Shown here: positions 21,616 through 32,230 of the stretch, piece after piece
Layout: each line of letters starts with the position of its first letter
Numbering within the stretch: the first letter of the stretch is position 1
NCBI GenBank assembly: GCA_002633005.1
Contig: NMRA01001033.1
Span: forward strand, 2,938 to 55,377
Direction of reading: 5' to 3'
Length of the DNA stretch: 52,440 bases
Origin: Phoronis australis
Taxonomy: Eukaryota; Phoronida; Phoronidae
Position numbers and translations under genes: made by a program
The notes under the pieces: generated by a model
Database searches by the model: none
What the model saw: the letters and a program-made list of their open reading frames with translations, nothing else
What the model was told of the DNA's origin: nothing

Positions 21616-24600
21616 GTACTAGTCCACGAGAGCACCAGCCATGAGCGGCAAGGTGGGGGTCAGCCGAGTTTCACCAAATTTGGCACATAGGTAGTCCTAT
21701 GGGATCTATAAACAGCGGTAAAATATTTCCTCAAAATATTGCGTTTTTCTAAAGTTATAGGCTCAACCACATTTTACGGCTTCGCAGCCATGTTTTCACG
21801 GTATAAAACTGTCCAGATTTAACTGTTCATCTTTTTCCTTGAATGAAAGCTATTGATTTATTATTCACTTGGCATTGTTTAGTGGTGCGTGTAGATTGTT
21901 ACACAGATGTCTTGAAACACGATTCCGATTTGCCACCCTCATTTAGTAGTTTTACTACACTGCCCCCCGTTATGCCATTTTGAGGTTGTGTTCGGTACAC
22001 TGCTGTACCAAATCTGCCCCCACTGTTATGGGAATGAATCTTAGCCAAAATGTTGACAAAACATGTTACTTTCATTTTATAAAATAAAAACTTTGTCAGC
22101 CAGTTTATTAGTTATATATTTTGGCGCCTCAAATGTACTAAAATGAGAAATTTTCATATATATGCGATCGATGCGTGAGCACCGTAAAATTCGATTGTCC
22201 TTCATGTTTTTCGATATTTTTTGCAACAAGTTAGTTCCTCCTGAATGTTTTGAACGTTTTGCTACTGATCACTTAGGGCTATAGTACTCCTAAATACCAT
22301 ACATGGCTCTCTTTTGTAAAAAGCCGATTATGTCCTCCACAGTGAACAGGATTAGACATGAACTCGACAAATGTACGTTATTTTGATTTACAGTTGTTTT
22401 ACTTTGCAATTTTCTCATTTGTATTTCTTCACACATATTCAAGTCAGATTTTCTGTTGATCAAATGTTCATGCAATGCATTGTAATATCAAATGAAGGAT
22501 AAGTTTGGTTGCATGACCGCAATTTTTCCCACGACTTCAAACAAAAGACCGCAGAAAATTTCCTGACGAAATACCGGGTTTGCAGTTCTGTGAAAACATT
22601 CGAATGACAAGACAAACTCCACCACTGTCCATGGCAACTCGTCGCATGTTTTTCGCCCATCGGTCCTATCATTGTTTTCCTTTGTTGTGTCATTGTTGGA
22701 TGTAACAACACAGGTCGCATGGATATAGAACCTTGCGTACATCAGACCGTTGCCGATAAGTGTTTGTCATTATATATCTGGAAACAATGAAGATGCTAAT
22801 CTATTGTTCTGTATGCGACCAGGTTACCCGTGGATGACCACAGAAGAGGAATCCCAAAGTATCCACAAACAATGACCACGCACCTTAGTAACTATTACCG
22901 CGCACACGAATCCTTTCCGTGGAACCTAAACACCAAATTTTTATATCCCTGTACTGTATTGTGTTGTATTGCTCATGGTACGGGTTCAGACTCTGTTGTA
23001 TTAAGATTCCAATCCCCAACCCTGTAATATGTAGTTTGATTAAAATTTCTAGACAATGCAGGTTTATGGATTTATTCTCCTTCAAATGAAGAGTAAAAAT
23101 CAAATTCTGCACAGGTTTTTTAAAAGTAATGACTTATTGGAAGATCACACATCTAAAAAATAAAACAATGTTTGACAATTTTATCCATCATCTTATTTGA
23201 AAATTGCCTACCTCACAGACAACTCATCTAAGTAGAAAATATTCCTTGTGAAAAAATATAAAATACCAACCAGAGACTTGTGTACTACAAAACATGTTTT
23301 CGTAATACAATGCAAAGATAACTGTACAGTCAAAAATGTAAATGTTATGACTGTAATAAAAAATTGCCTTCTAGATATTTTCAACACTCAACTGCTACAG
23401 GACAGAGTCAACCACACAAAGCTCATAAAGTCAGGGAATTACATTTAAGGTGATGTAGTCTCACTGCGAAAAAGTGATTTCGCAATATCGCTGACAACAC
23501 TGGAAATCTCTTCTTCACAAACTTGAGGTAGCTGTATTTTCCACATCAATGTTCTTATCAAAACTAACCACCACAAAATGAAAAATTGGCTAGTCAGTTC
23601 CAATTAGGCAGCATTTTACAATGAAATGGTCATGAAAAAATACTTTTGCAACATGGTTTGCATTACAATTACCCTACGATTACAGTTGTACATACATATT
23701 AGACCAGTAACAAAATTACCCATGGGAACCATAAAATGGTCAATTCGCCAAAAAAAAACAAGGAGCCACCAGAGCTAATGTGCCAATACTTTTCAGTACT
23801 GCAACAAAAAATCATTTGAAGTGGACATAAACTCGCCTAAAATCACATAAAACAACTTTTGATTTAGATATTTTACCATCACGAAATAGGTATTACTTCC
23901 AGGTCACTTTTGAGCAATTTCAGAACTTTGAAAGATCTGGCAATATGCAATTGCTAGAGACCAGACTAATAGTGTGCGATTTTATACACACAGCATGGTC
24001 TCAAGGAATAGCAAACTGTCAATTCGCTACAATTCCAGAAATCACTTCCCATCTGGATAAGGAACAAACTGAGCAAAGTTTATAGAGGTAAATGGTCTAA
24101 ATCAAAACTTATTACCTCCTGGACAGAATATGGGTTTACAACCCAGGCAGAAAGATAAGTTAACAAAACCAGCCTAACTGCAACAGGGTCTCAAATTTCA
24201 GTAATATATACCCATTTACAAACAAAAATCTATAATGGTAAATAAAATGCGGAAACATAAATTCAGACCAATTACGCATCTTCAAGGAAAAGGAATAGTA
24301 CAGTGGTCAGAAATCATCTAAATGTGATGGCGACACTGAGAAATCCTGTCAGACCAAAAAATCCAGTGGCTAAACGAAATGAACAATGTACCATTACCAT
24401 GTGGCCCAGGATCATAATCCGTGCCTGGACAAAATTCAGTCTTAGACTAGGTAAATTTTAGATTTGTGCTGTTCACACAAGCAGTTCTGGTGCAAACAAA
24501 GCTTGCACAACACACAAGCCTACTTCCCTACACAGCTGTGCTGATACATTAATGCCCCCACTGGATTTAGCAGATCAGCCAGAGTATTTACAGGTCCAGC

Positions 24601-25484
24601 CACTGTACTGTTTCCTCCCTTTGCATTTTTACAATGCTACATCCTTGACAATCGCAAATTGCCTCTTTCTATGCATACTCCACTTCCTCTGTCCCAGTTT
24701 CTCCATATTTGTTGAAAGTGGCCTATCTCAACAAATTACTTTGGACCTGTTGTGGTATAAGCCAGTAATCTTTGGCAAATACTTTTTCCCCAACTCGTTC
24801 CTCAAGCTACAAATTCTCTTTGACATATCTTCTGGGAGTAGACTTTTCGGCCTCTCTCTAGCCCCTCACTTAGTTGTCCAGAAGGGTACTTTCTTGCTGG
24901 TTGTGAACTTTTCCATACCCAACCTTTACTAATAATCGGCAAGTCTCCAACTTCAGCAGAAGGCACTTCTTCATGCATAAGCCTTTCCTGGTTCCTAAAA
25001 TTGTATTAATGAAAAATTAAACATATTAAATTTAATGTGGCCATTTCGGCTCAAGCTAAAGTGAAGGCACCAATATTTTTGACTGCTTTAGCATGTTTAA
25101 TTAACTTCATAATCGCAGAAAATCATTGGTAGACAAAACATACTCCCTAGCCTCTAAAAGTAGTTCATGGGCAGAAGTCATGTTAAACATTTAGTGATTG
25201 TTAAGAAAAGTTATGATGACTACCTATTTTCTATGCCAATGTATACATGTAGTTGCATAAACATCAACACATTTGAATAAGATATGATTAAGCAATAAGG
25301 CCCAAGTTATAAGCAATCACGGTGTGTCAATAAAACTATTTTTGCATGAATGACGTGCTTCTAAAAATATTCATCAGGGTCAGACCCTGAAGTTTAGTGA
25401 TTCCCACCTGAGCTCACACGAAGCAGGACGTTGAACCTTGACTTAACGTCTTTGGTCATTTTTCAGACCTCTATCAGATTTCTN
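21616..25484. other. No gene fixed; possible UTR or intron
   Basis: Open frames are short. A minus-strand pair at 22460-22742 (84-86 codons, overlapping frames) and a plus-strand frame at 24552-24932 (126 codons, rich in Leu and Phe) have no motif or splice support. There is a single N at 25484, directly at the start of the second copy of the 355-bp duplication. Confidence 0.35.
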
Positions 25485-25842
25485 AACGACAGAATTTCCA
25501 AAGCTTTTGCACACGAGAAAAAAAAATGGCTACCACGGTGTTGGCGGTGTTGTTGTCACAAGAAGCGACCTCGTTGTCATTGGCAGTCTTGTCTCTATGT
25601 AGAAGCGTCAGTGTCAAAGTCATTGATTTGCTGAGGGGATCTTCGCTGTTGTTATCAATGCAATGATCTCAAGCATGTGACAAAGGGCTTTAATTCAAAT
25701 TCAAGGCAATAAAGAGGCTAAGTTATAAGACCAGTTGCTATTTTCTTCTGTTTTCTGCCAATAGGCTTATGCCATTACCTGCACTATGAAAATTATTAAA
25801 GTATTGACTGGCAAAAACCATTACATGCAAATATTGAATTAA
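25485..25842. repeat. 355-bp duplicated segment, copy B
   Basis: Second copy of 21261-21615, 4.2 kb downstream and in the same orientation. The N immediately before it means an assembly join or haplotype artefact cannot be excluded. Confidence 0.85.
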
Positions 25843-27488
25843 TACAAAATCACACGCTTTGTAACGTTTACAACAACGCACATGGTCTTTTAGTCTAAAA
25901 GATGTTTACTAAGAAAATTTAATATTGCATGCAACCGTGTAGACATGACACTTTTAGTATGAAATAATGGTATGCATCAAACTGGCAACTTCAGAGCTCT
26001 TGAGTGGCCCGGGCGGCGTGCCATACACGAGATGTCGAATCGCACTACTAACATTGAGCTTACGGTTTTAACAAAATTACCTGCTTTAGTTTAGTAAATT
26101 GAGAACTTGTTAACCAGTGATTTTATTTTTAATAGAAGCGCACGTACCCATCCCTATACCTGAAAGTGATAAGTCCATAATTTACAAATCCTCACATGAA
26201 GCACAATATTTAAAAGCTATTTTTGAGACACTAGATAGTGGAAAGGCAATAGTAGGCAGAATAAATGTTTTTAGGAAGAATGAAAACGCTTTTTCACACA
26301 CAAATTAAATAATATTTTCTTTTTTCAAAATTTTAGCCTTGCTGTGCTGAGAACTTTTTCGACTTATTGGGAAAAGGGTCTGATTTTCTTTTCCTTTCAT
26401 TTTGTCATTGTACATATGTATGCGTTGCCTTTTCTGTACGTTCGCTTTGAAATGGTTATAAGCTAAACCTGCGGCTGGGTAGCAATTGCTACAGGTCACT
26501 AGATTAAATGATGATTGATGGATTGATTGATTACACAATGAAAAAAGCTAAAGACATTGTCATCAACATTTTCTGTAATAGATGTAACTTTTAATTGTAA
26601 CGTGTATGTATAATAGGATGAAAATATATTGGTAAAGATGGAAGCTCCGCTCCAAAAATTTTCCCAACGAACCATATGCTTCAATTCATAAAAATACTGT
26701 ATCAATCCTCACAACAGTGTCTTTGATGCGTGTAATGAGCATACACGCACTTACGGCACCGGTGACAATTATGACAGACCATTGACAAGCCCATAAATAT
26801 AGGATTTATTGAATGCATTTCGTTGAGTGCTTTCCATGCAGTTTAAAAGATGTAGTTGGTACGTTGACAACAAATTTTTGGATTTTCAAAATTATAACAT
26901 ACTAGCCATTTTACGGTTTACTATCACTCAAAATAAGCTGTTCGGTAATACACCTTTTAATATTTACTCAATAACATGGCATCTGAATTACAATTAACGA
27001 GCAACTTTCCGACACACCCCTTCGAGATCACAGGCCGTGAAACTGGTTTTATCGGGCGTTTAACTGTTCTTAGCAGTTGCATCTTCTGCTCATATGTTGT
27101 GTGTCTCAATACTGAGGCGACCAATCGAAACGCGCCCTAGTGGACATGCAATAAATCAATAGTCACTTACCAGCCATACGTTTTTACTTTTAAAATTTGC
27201 TTTATTCAAACATGTTCATTATCTACGGACATTTTTATATTGTTAAAACTGCTATGTCCATGTTAGTGCAAATGAGTTGTTCTAGTGCTGGAGACGACTC
27301 TTTAATAAAATAAACGCAAACAGAAAGCTTAAGTTCCTAAAATTTGCGTATGTGACGTGAACAACTTCGTATGCTGTTGTAATTCCGAAATGTCTGATTA
27401 CCAACGTAACGGTAAACGTTTAATTTCTGCAGATCTTTAATTTTCAAGTCAAGCTCAGAATATTTCAGCTGACGGCGACGCCAGACAA
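25843..27488. other. Non-coding apart from a possible terminal exon at 26136-26308
   Basis: After tttatttttaatag (26122-26135) the plus strand is open for 57 codons to a TAA at 26306-26308. The peptide includes YKSSHEAQYLKAIFETLDSG and has a protein-like composition. No relative recognised and no upstream exon found. A minus-strand ORF at 26305-26538 overlaps a simple attgatg repeat. Nothing else seen. Confidence 0.25.
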
Positions 27489-28020
27489 TTTATCGTAATC
27501 TATTTTGCCCGGGGTACGCCACGAGCTATGTTGCAGAGTAAAACAAGAGGAGGATTGCGAATAGTGTCATTTATTATGACGTAAATATATAGAACTAAAT
27601 AAGACTCTGCAGGACAAAACGCCCACTGGCGTGGACAATGAATAGCCCTGAAAAAAGGAATCAAAACAAAAGAACTGCCTGAAGGGCCTAAAGTACAGAA
27701 CATGAACGCAAAACTTGAAAATATTGAACAGGTAATATAGATGAGCAAAAGAAAAAAGTGGAACAGACACCCAGGATGGGGGGGGGGGGAGGTGGGAAAA
27801 ATGCAGAGAACGAACGTAGGTCTTGTAGACGAGGAGGTAGGTGGCTGAATGAGCTAGACCTCGTTGAACTGAACAAAGGAAATATGGGCGACCAATCAGG
27901 TGTCGCATAGAGAAATGTATAATACAAAAGTAGACACTTGAGGCTATAAATAGAGGTGAGTAATAAAAAATACATGTAAACCCTAAGGGTTGGTATCAAT
28001 AAAGTGAAGAATGTCAAAAT
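27489..28020 (-). mobile_element. 3' terminal remnant of a DIRS-like element
   Basis: Positions 27489-27640 match 28914-29060 closely, including tttatcgtaatctatttt at the outer end, the minus-strand polyadenylation-like word AATAAA in cataataaatgac, and the translated tail CRVLF-S-IYLRHNK. The rest (to about 28020) has a G-tract (27778-27789) and no recognisable gene. It is in the same orientation as the full copy next door, so it is either the end of an older copy or part of a split terminal repeat of the same family. Confidence 0.55.
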
Positions 28021-28032
28021 AATGACGATAAA

Positions 28033-28200
28033 TATAGATTATTACATGGCGAAGTCGTTATCCCCCGTTATCTAGAACCCGAGTGGATTTTCGAGAATTA
28101 TCGCCCGAGGGGCGTTAGCCCCGAGGGTGATAATTCTCCAAAATCCACGAGGGCTCTAGATAAGGGGGATAACGACTGAGAACATGTAATAATCTATTTA
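28033..28200. mobile_element. Fold-back MITE with arms of about 80 bp
   Basis: The left arm tatagattattacatggcg and onward (gaagtcgttatcccccgtta, tctagaacccgagtggattt) is mirrored by the right arm ending gtaataatctattta, meeting at gcccgaggggcgttagcccc. The whole element can fold into one long hairpin with a few mismatches. Flanks are too AT-rich to define the target duplication. Confidence 0.8.
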
Positions 28201-28204
28201 TACC

Positions 28205-28741
28205 ACATACTGAGGGAGAAACATTACAATGAATCGATCTACCTTTCTTGACTCGCCTCGGCTTTGTAACTACTTTCTATGTCAGAGGCCCGGGGTCGGA
28301 GGTCGTGACCTTTTAAGAAAAACCGGGCTATTTTTGTCAAATAATGGTTTTACTCAAAACCAATTGAAAACTTAAATATAATAGAAATAAATTGAATTGA
28401 TAAATTAAGGTTTACCAACTATTATAGCTTAAAACACGTATTTTTCACGCTAAGCTTCGACCGGGAAATTATCGTCTGCTAAATTAGGTTACCACTGGTA
28501 ACTGAATATAATTTTCGAGTCAAAGATCCTGACGACACGATACCCGCATTCAAACTGTAGATCGGTGATTTACAAGTAAGAGGACATGAGAGAAAATTTT
28601 CACTGAATTAAGATATCATTTTTATGGAAATTATGTGTCTTATTTTTCGTAGCGTATAAGCACAGTACAATACCCTTTTCTGACCATGCGATTGTTGCGC
28701 GTGCTCATTTAAGTATTCTATTTTCACTCTTGATGACGTCA
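28205..28741. other. No gene seen
   Basis: AT-rich sequence between the fold-back and the SINE. Nothing recognised. Confidence 0.45.
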
Positions 28742-28906
28742 GTCGCTGCGTGGTGTAGTGGTAAAGTCGGCGACCAGCAATATAAAGGTCCTGGGTTCGG
28801 CTCCGTCAAATCGTTATCTCACTAGTGAGATATCTTTATGGGTTATTACACGGTTGTATCTGCCATTTGACGCTAATATTGTGGTATAAATGCATTTAAC
28901 AAGGTA
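28742..28906 (+). mobile_element. tRNA-headed SINE, copy B
   Basis: The head has an A-box (TGGTGTAGTGGTAAAG, 28752-28767) and a B-box (GGGTTCGGCTCC, about 28794-28805) spaced as in tRNA genes. The body has gttatctcactagtgagata and gggttattacacggttgtat, shared with 12595-12745 in opposite orientation. It does not fold as a complete tRNA: there is no matching acceptor stem. It directly abuts the 3' end of the DIRS-like element. Confidence 0.65.
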
Positions 28907-29449
28907 AATTTAATTTATCGTAATCTATTTTACACGGGGTACACAACGAGCTATGTTGCAATGTAAAACAAGAGGAGGATTGCAAGTAATGTCATTTATT
29001 ATGACGTAAATAGATAAAACTAAATAAGACTCTGCAAGATGGGCATGGACAAAACGCCATAATGGCACCACGGGAATGCTGACATCGCCCATCCGAGAAA
29101 GCTGAAACCGGGCAATAACAAGGGTAGACTATGATAAAATATAGGTATAAATAACGGTATAATTGAAAACTAGAACACAACAGTCTAGAATATAAAAAAC
29201 TAGAATATAACAAACCGCGAAGCAAAATGCAACAATCAATTGAAGTAAAGGTAACTAGAACTAATGAATAGAAATTGAAGCCTGCAACTGCAGACCTTTG
29301 GCCGCAGGCTGCAAAGACAGACCTGCGAACGGGAGGAGGTCGGCTGCAACAATAAACCTGACCTGGGGGGGACTGAAACCGCAGACCCAGAGTAGTGAGA
29401 AGGCCGGGCTGAAAAGCAAAGTGAGAGAAATGGGGAACTGCAACAACAG

Positions 29450-29650
29450 GCTCACCAGGAGTTCAGGAAGCATGGGTAAGAGGAAAAAGCAGACTTGCGA
29501 ATGTAGTTTTTTAGTGCGTCGGATTTCCAGCGCCCCATGCGCTGAATCACCGGTTCAGGGACGCCACGGCTGGCCGCTGAGGTGGCAAAAGCTATGTGAC
29601 TTACACAGTATAAGACTTGGTTTCGAGTCCTGCAAAGGAGACCACTTTAG
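29450..29650 (-). pseudogene. DIRS-like tyrosine recombinase, C-terminal part
   Basis: Minus-strand blocks SFAGLETKSYT, KSHSF and ATSAASRGVPEPVIQRMGRW followed by KSDALKNYIRKSAF correspond to the end of the tyrosine recombinase catalytic domain. They contain the box II His (SHSF, normally followed by the second catalytic Arg, which is lost here), the GRW tryptophan and the Tyr of NYIRKS in the position of the nucleophile. Frame changes around SHSF show decay. A TGA follows near 29450. It is the severed continuation of 31600-32230, separated by the Kolobok insertion. Confidence 0.78.
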
Positions 29651-29988
29651 TTAAAGGCGAAGGCAACCTTTTTCCATGTCATTTTGAGCTAAAATAAGGT
29701 TGGTTGGTTATCCTAGACATATTTTTCACTTAATTACAGCTTTTCGTAATTTTATTAATTACTCGTCCGCTTTTCCGGAAGTGACGTTTTAGGAGGCAAG
29801 CGCTTCCCGCCACTTGGTTTTGCGTTGAGCTTACTGTGCGAATCTGTTCTATTCTACTTTTGTTTTGTGCTATTTTTCACCAATTGTCGCCACCACTTTC
29901 CGTCGGCGAGTATTCTGTGGCAAGATAGGTTAGTAGAGAACTCAACTGCGTTGGATTTAGGGATTGTTTAGTGTGTTGTAAGCTGAAA

Positions 29989-30264
29989 ATGGCTGGAGTC
30001 GGTGACCCGTATCACAGTGACAGTAGTGTGAGTGACGGAGACCTTGTTCACAGCAGTGGTGACGAGGAATTTTTTCACGGACATTCAGTGGGTGGGTACA
30101 TGTTTGAGCCCGAGTACAACGAGGCAGAGTACACACAGGCACAGGCAGCTGTTGAGAGAAACGAGGCGGCTACTGAAGACAGACGTGGTGACACATCTTG
30201 GTGCAAATGCACTGTGTGCGTTGTTATGCCTACCTCAATTGAATGCTTGTGCTGTTCCGAGTTC
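29989..30264 (+). pseudogene. P2X7 ballast-like Cys-rich protein, 3'-truncated
   Basis: Starts at ATG 29989 (aaaATGG context). The N-terminal part is acidic and Ser-rich. After residue 60 come GDTSWCKCTVCVVMPTSIEC and LCCSEF, the Cys spacing (CxCxxC...MPT..ECLCC) of the C-terminal ballast domain known from vertebrate P2X7 receptors, which also occurs as a free-standing domain in invertebrate proteins. The similarity ends at about 30264 where transposase sequence of the opposite strand begins, so an internal deletion has joined the two convergent genes; the remaining frame runs on to 30300 without meaning. The first exon-like part looks intact. The family call is from memory of the motif. Confidence 0.65.
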
Positions 30265-31330
30265 CACATCAATTATCTTTTTGGTCTCTTCCTCCATTAG
30301 AGTGTATGTGGTATACTTGGCGGACCGCCCTGGTGAGTCAGACAAGTTCTCCTTCTCCATGAATTCCGCCACCAACTCGAGATGTTGTGACATGTATGCG
30401 TCATTGACAACTGGTATTAAATAGGAATTCTGAATGTTGTTGAATGTTGTTTTCGAAAAAAAACTTGACTTTTCCAAAGTCCATCATTGTCTTCACCGAC
30501 TGAAACGTGTTTCCAGTGAAGAGCACACCACTGGACATGGTTAAGTGGACCTCCGGCATACCACGGACAGAGGAACAACTGTCCCACTTGCCAGAGTGTC
30601 CCGTGACACACTCCCACTGGATGGTGACCTGAGCACCCAAACTGCTTACATTGTGTCGTGTGACTCCCTCGCCACACACCTGGCACCTTCTAAATAGCTC
30701 CAACACTTTAGACAAGTCCACAATAAACTTATCAAAGTTTGGCTCACCGATCTGTTCACTGGACGACGAACTGTCCTCTTCACTGGGTGTCGAACTGGGC
30801 CTGTAATCACTCCCACTACTCAATATCGCTGCAGGGCTGCTTAGAGGCTCTGGGCTGGAGAAAACAGCACAGGGCGAATCACTACTGGTTCCAGGAATTG
30901 CACGCTCTGGGGTACGTTCGGAGGCACGGGTGACAGTAGATGAAGTGCCTCCACTGGCTCCAGTCACTGTACTGGCCACAGCTCGCGAGGCTTCTCGCTT
31001 CAAAAACGCACTTCTCGGGGGTGGCGACGGGGCACTGCCGGGAATCAACACAGACGGAATGGCATCCTTCTTCAAGCGTTGTTTCGCGGGGACCTTCATC
31101 AGTTCAGCGTACAAATCCCTTTCGTAATCGGACGGCAGAAAGTGCTTGCCACACACACGGTAATTCTCCACTGCTTTGTACGTTGCGTGGACGGGTAACG
31201 CTGCGTTCTTCACACGAACGAGCCAAGTACGGCGAAGTGTGTCATCCATCGGAAAGCGATGCAAAGGCACTCCCAAAGCGCGCGTGAGCCGATAATTACT
31301 ACATCCCGGTACGCAGCAACAGTGTGGCAT
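30240..31330 (-). pseudogene. THAP-domain transposase of Kolobok type, frameshifted and truncated
   Basis: ATG at 31330. Residues 1-95 form a THAP zinc finger: CCCVPGC, HRFPMD, TW, CGKHF and the DAIPSVL box, i.e. C2CH. A Ser/Pro-rich linker follows, then a second Cys-rich part (CQVCGEG, WECVTGHSGKWDS), then VLFTGNTF. The frame is lost in an A8 run near 30452-30460 and continues in the next frame: KTTFNNIQNSYLIPVVNDAY ... SDSPGRSAKYTTYTLM. In relatives I recall, an acidic DGR segment precedes DSPG; here it is missing (ENLSDSPG), so a probable catalytic Asp is deleted. The remaining catalytic part is gone, and the gene ends at the deletion joint near 30250. Non-functional. Confidence 0.82.
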
Positions 31331-31599
31331 GTTGACTGACTAGTAAATGAAAGCGAACGACGACGGAACTTAACACAACCGAGGTAGAACAATGACTGAC
31401 TCGGCAGCTCTCACAGTCAGACTATGTGAAAAGAAATTGGCGGGAAGCGCTTGCCTCCTAAAACGTCACTTCCGGAAAAGCGGACGAATAATTAATAAAA
31501 TTACGAAAAGCTGTAATTAAGTGAAAAATATGTCTAGGATAACCAACCAACCTTATTTTAGCTCAAAATGACATGGAAAAAGGTTGCCTTCGCCTTTAA

Positions 31600-32230
31600 C
31601 ATGGAGTTGAAGCAGGAACATGTAACCGGTGATCCACTGAGGTGTTGGAACAGGTGGCCTGAAGAGGGCTAAAAGTAGAAAAGTACAAGGTTAGGGCAGC
31701 TACCGGACAATGGGAAGATCGACTGGATGGAATCGTAAGTGAGACTGGTCCCGAGCTGTGCTTGAAAGTACACATAATGATGACCACAGAATCGCTAGAA
31801 GGTGGGAAGACGACGTCGCTGACCTGTCTGACGTGAGAGGAGAGCGAGGAGGTGACTGTGAATTCACCGACTCTGAGGAAGGCATGAAAGGCTAGAAGGA
31901 ACATGGCACGTGCGAGAACCGAGTTGGCAAAAGAGCCGAGTGCAGAAGGGCAGGCGTCAAACAAGCGGTGAAGCAAAGCTGAAGTAATGGGCATGAGGAG
32001 CGCAGATTGGAAGCACCTTTGAGGAGTTTTTTGATGACAAAGGAGGAAGTGGGGTCAGGGAGGTTGTCGAGCTTATGGACAAAACTAATGGCAGGGACAT
32101 AGGACTGGACAGACGAGCTACTAAGGCCAGATTCGAAAAGATGGGAGGTGTAGTGGGCTAGGAAAAAAGGTACTAATGGGCAAGGTGAGAGGAGAGTTGT
32201 TAGAAGAGAGGTGAAACTGTGCAAGGTTAT
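31600..32230 (-). pseudogene. DIRS-like tyrosine recombinase, N-terminal and core part
   Basis: Two overlapping frames. Up to 32224 lies the N-terminal SAM-like binding domain (LSSSSVQSYVPAISFVHKLD, SFVIKKLLKG). From 31994 down lies the catalytic core with LLAFHAFLRVGE, which holds the first catalytic Arg, and CPVAALTLY. A frame change lies between the parts, around 31980-32010. The gene continues at 29650 beyond the Kolobok element. The recombinase replaces the DDE integrase in this retrotransposon group and inserts circular DNA into the chromosome. Confidence 0.82.

Larger units (their letters stand above)
29655..31595. mobile_element. Kolobok-type DNA transposon, internally deleted
   Basis: Terminal inverted repeats of 158 bp (29655-29812 and 31438-31595) begin AGGCGAAGGCAACC and differ at a single base by eye. 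TTAA flanks at 29651-29654 and 31596-31599. It carries a THAP-domain transposase remnant, characteristic of Kolobok, on the minus strand and a second coding remnant on the plus strand, convergent with it. The near-identical arms mean a recent insertion. It sits inside the tyrosine recombinase gene of the DIRS-like element and so postdates it. Confidence 0.93.

Noticed and set aside
24552-24932. Plus-strand ORF of 126 codons with hydrophobic runs
   Set aside because: Leu/Phe/Pro-rich composition without a domain, splice support or conserved relative; likely chance in pyrimidine-rich DNA.
27567-28017. Overlapping minus-strand ORFs of 109-113 codons rich in Phe, Ser, Leu and Pro
   Set aside because: They lie in the non-coding tail of the DIRS-like element, run through a poly-C tract, and show no motif.
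29540-29640. tRNA-like boxes (tggccgctgaggtggcaaaagc and ggtttcgagtcctgc) suggesting a tRNA gene or SINE
   Set aside because: The reverse strand encodes the conserved C-terminal block of the tyrosine recombinase (QRMGRW, NYIRKS) and continues the split gene, which explains the sequence better; no tRNA stems close.
29298-29654. Plus-strand ORF of 118 codons
   Set aside because: It is antisense to the end of the tyrosine recombinase and its 3' tail; no motif of its own.
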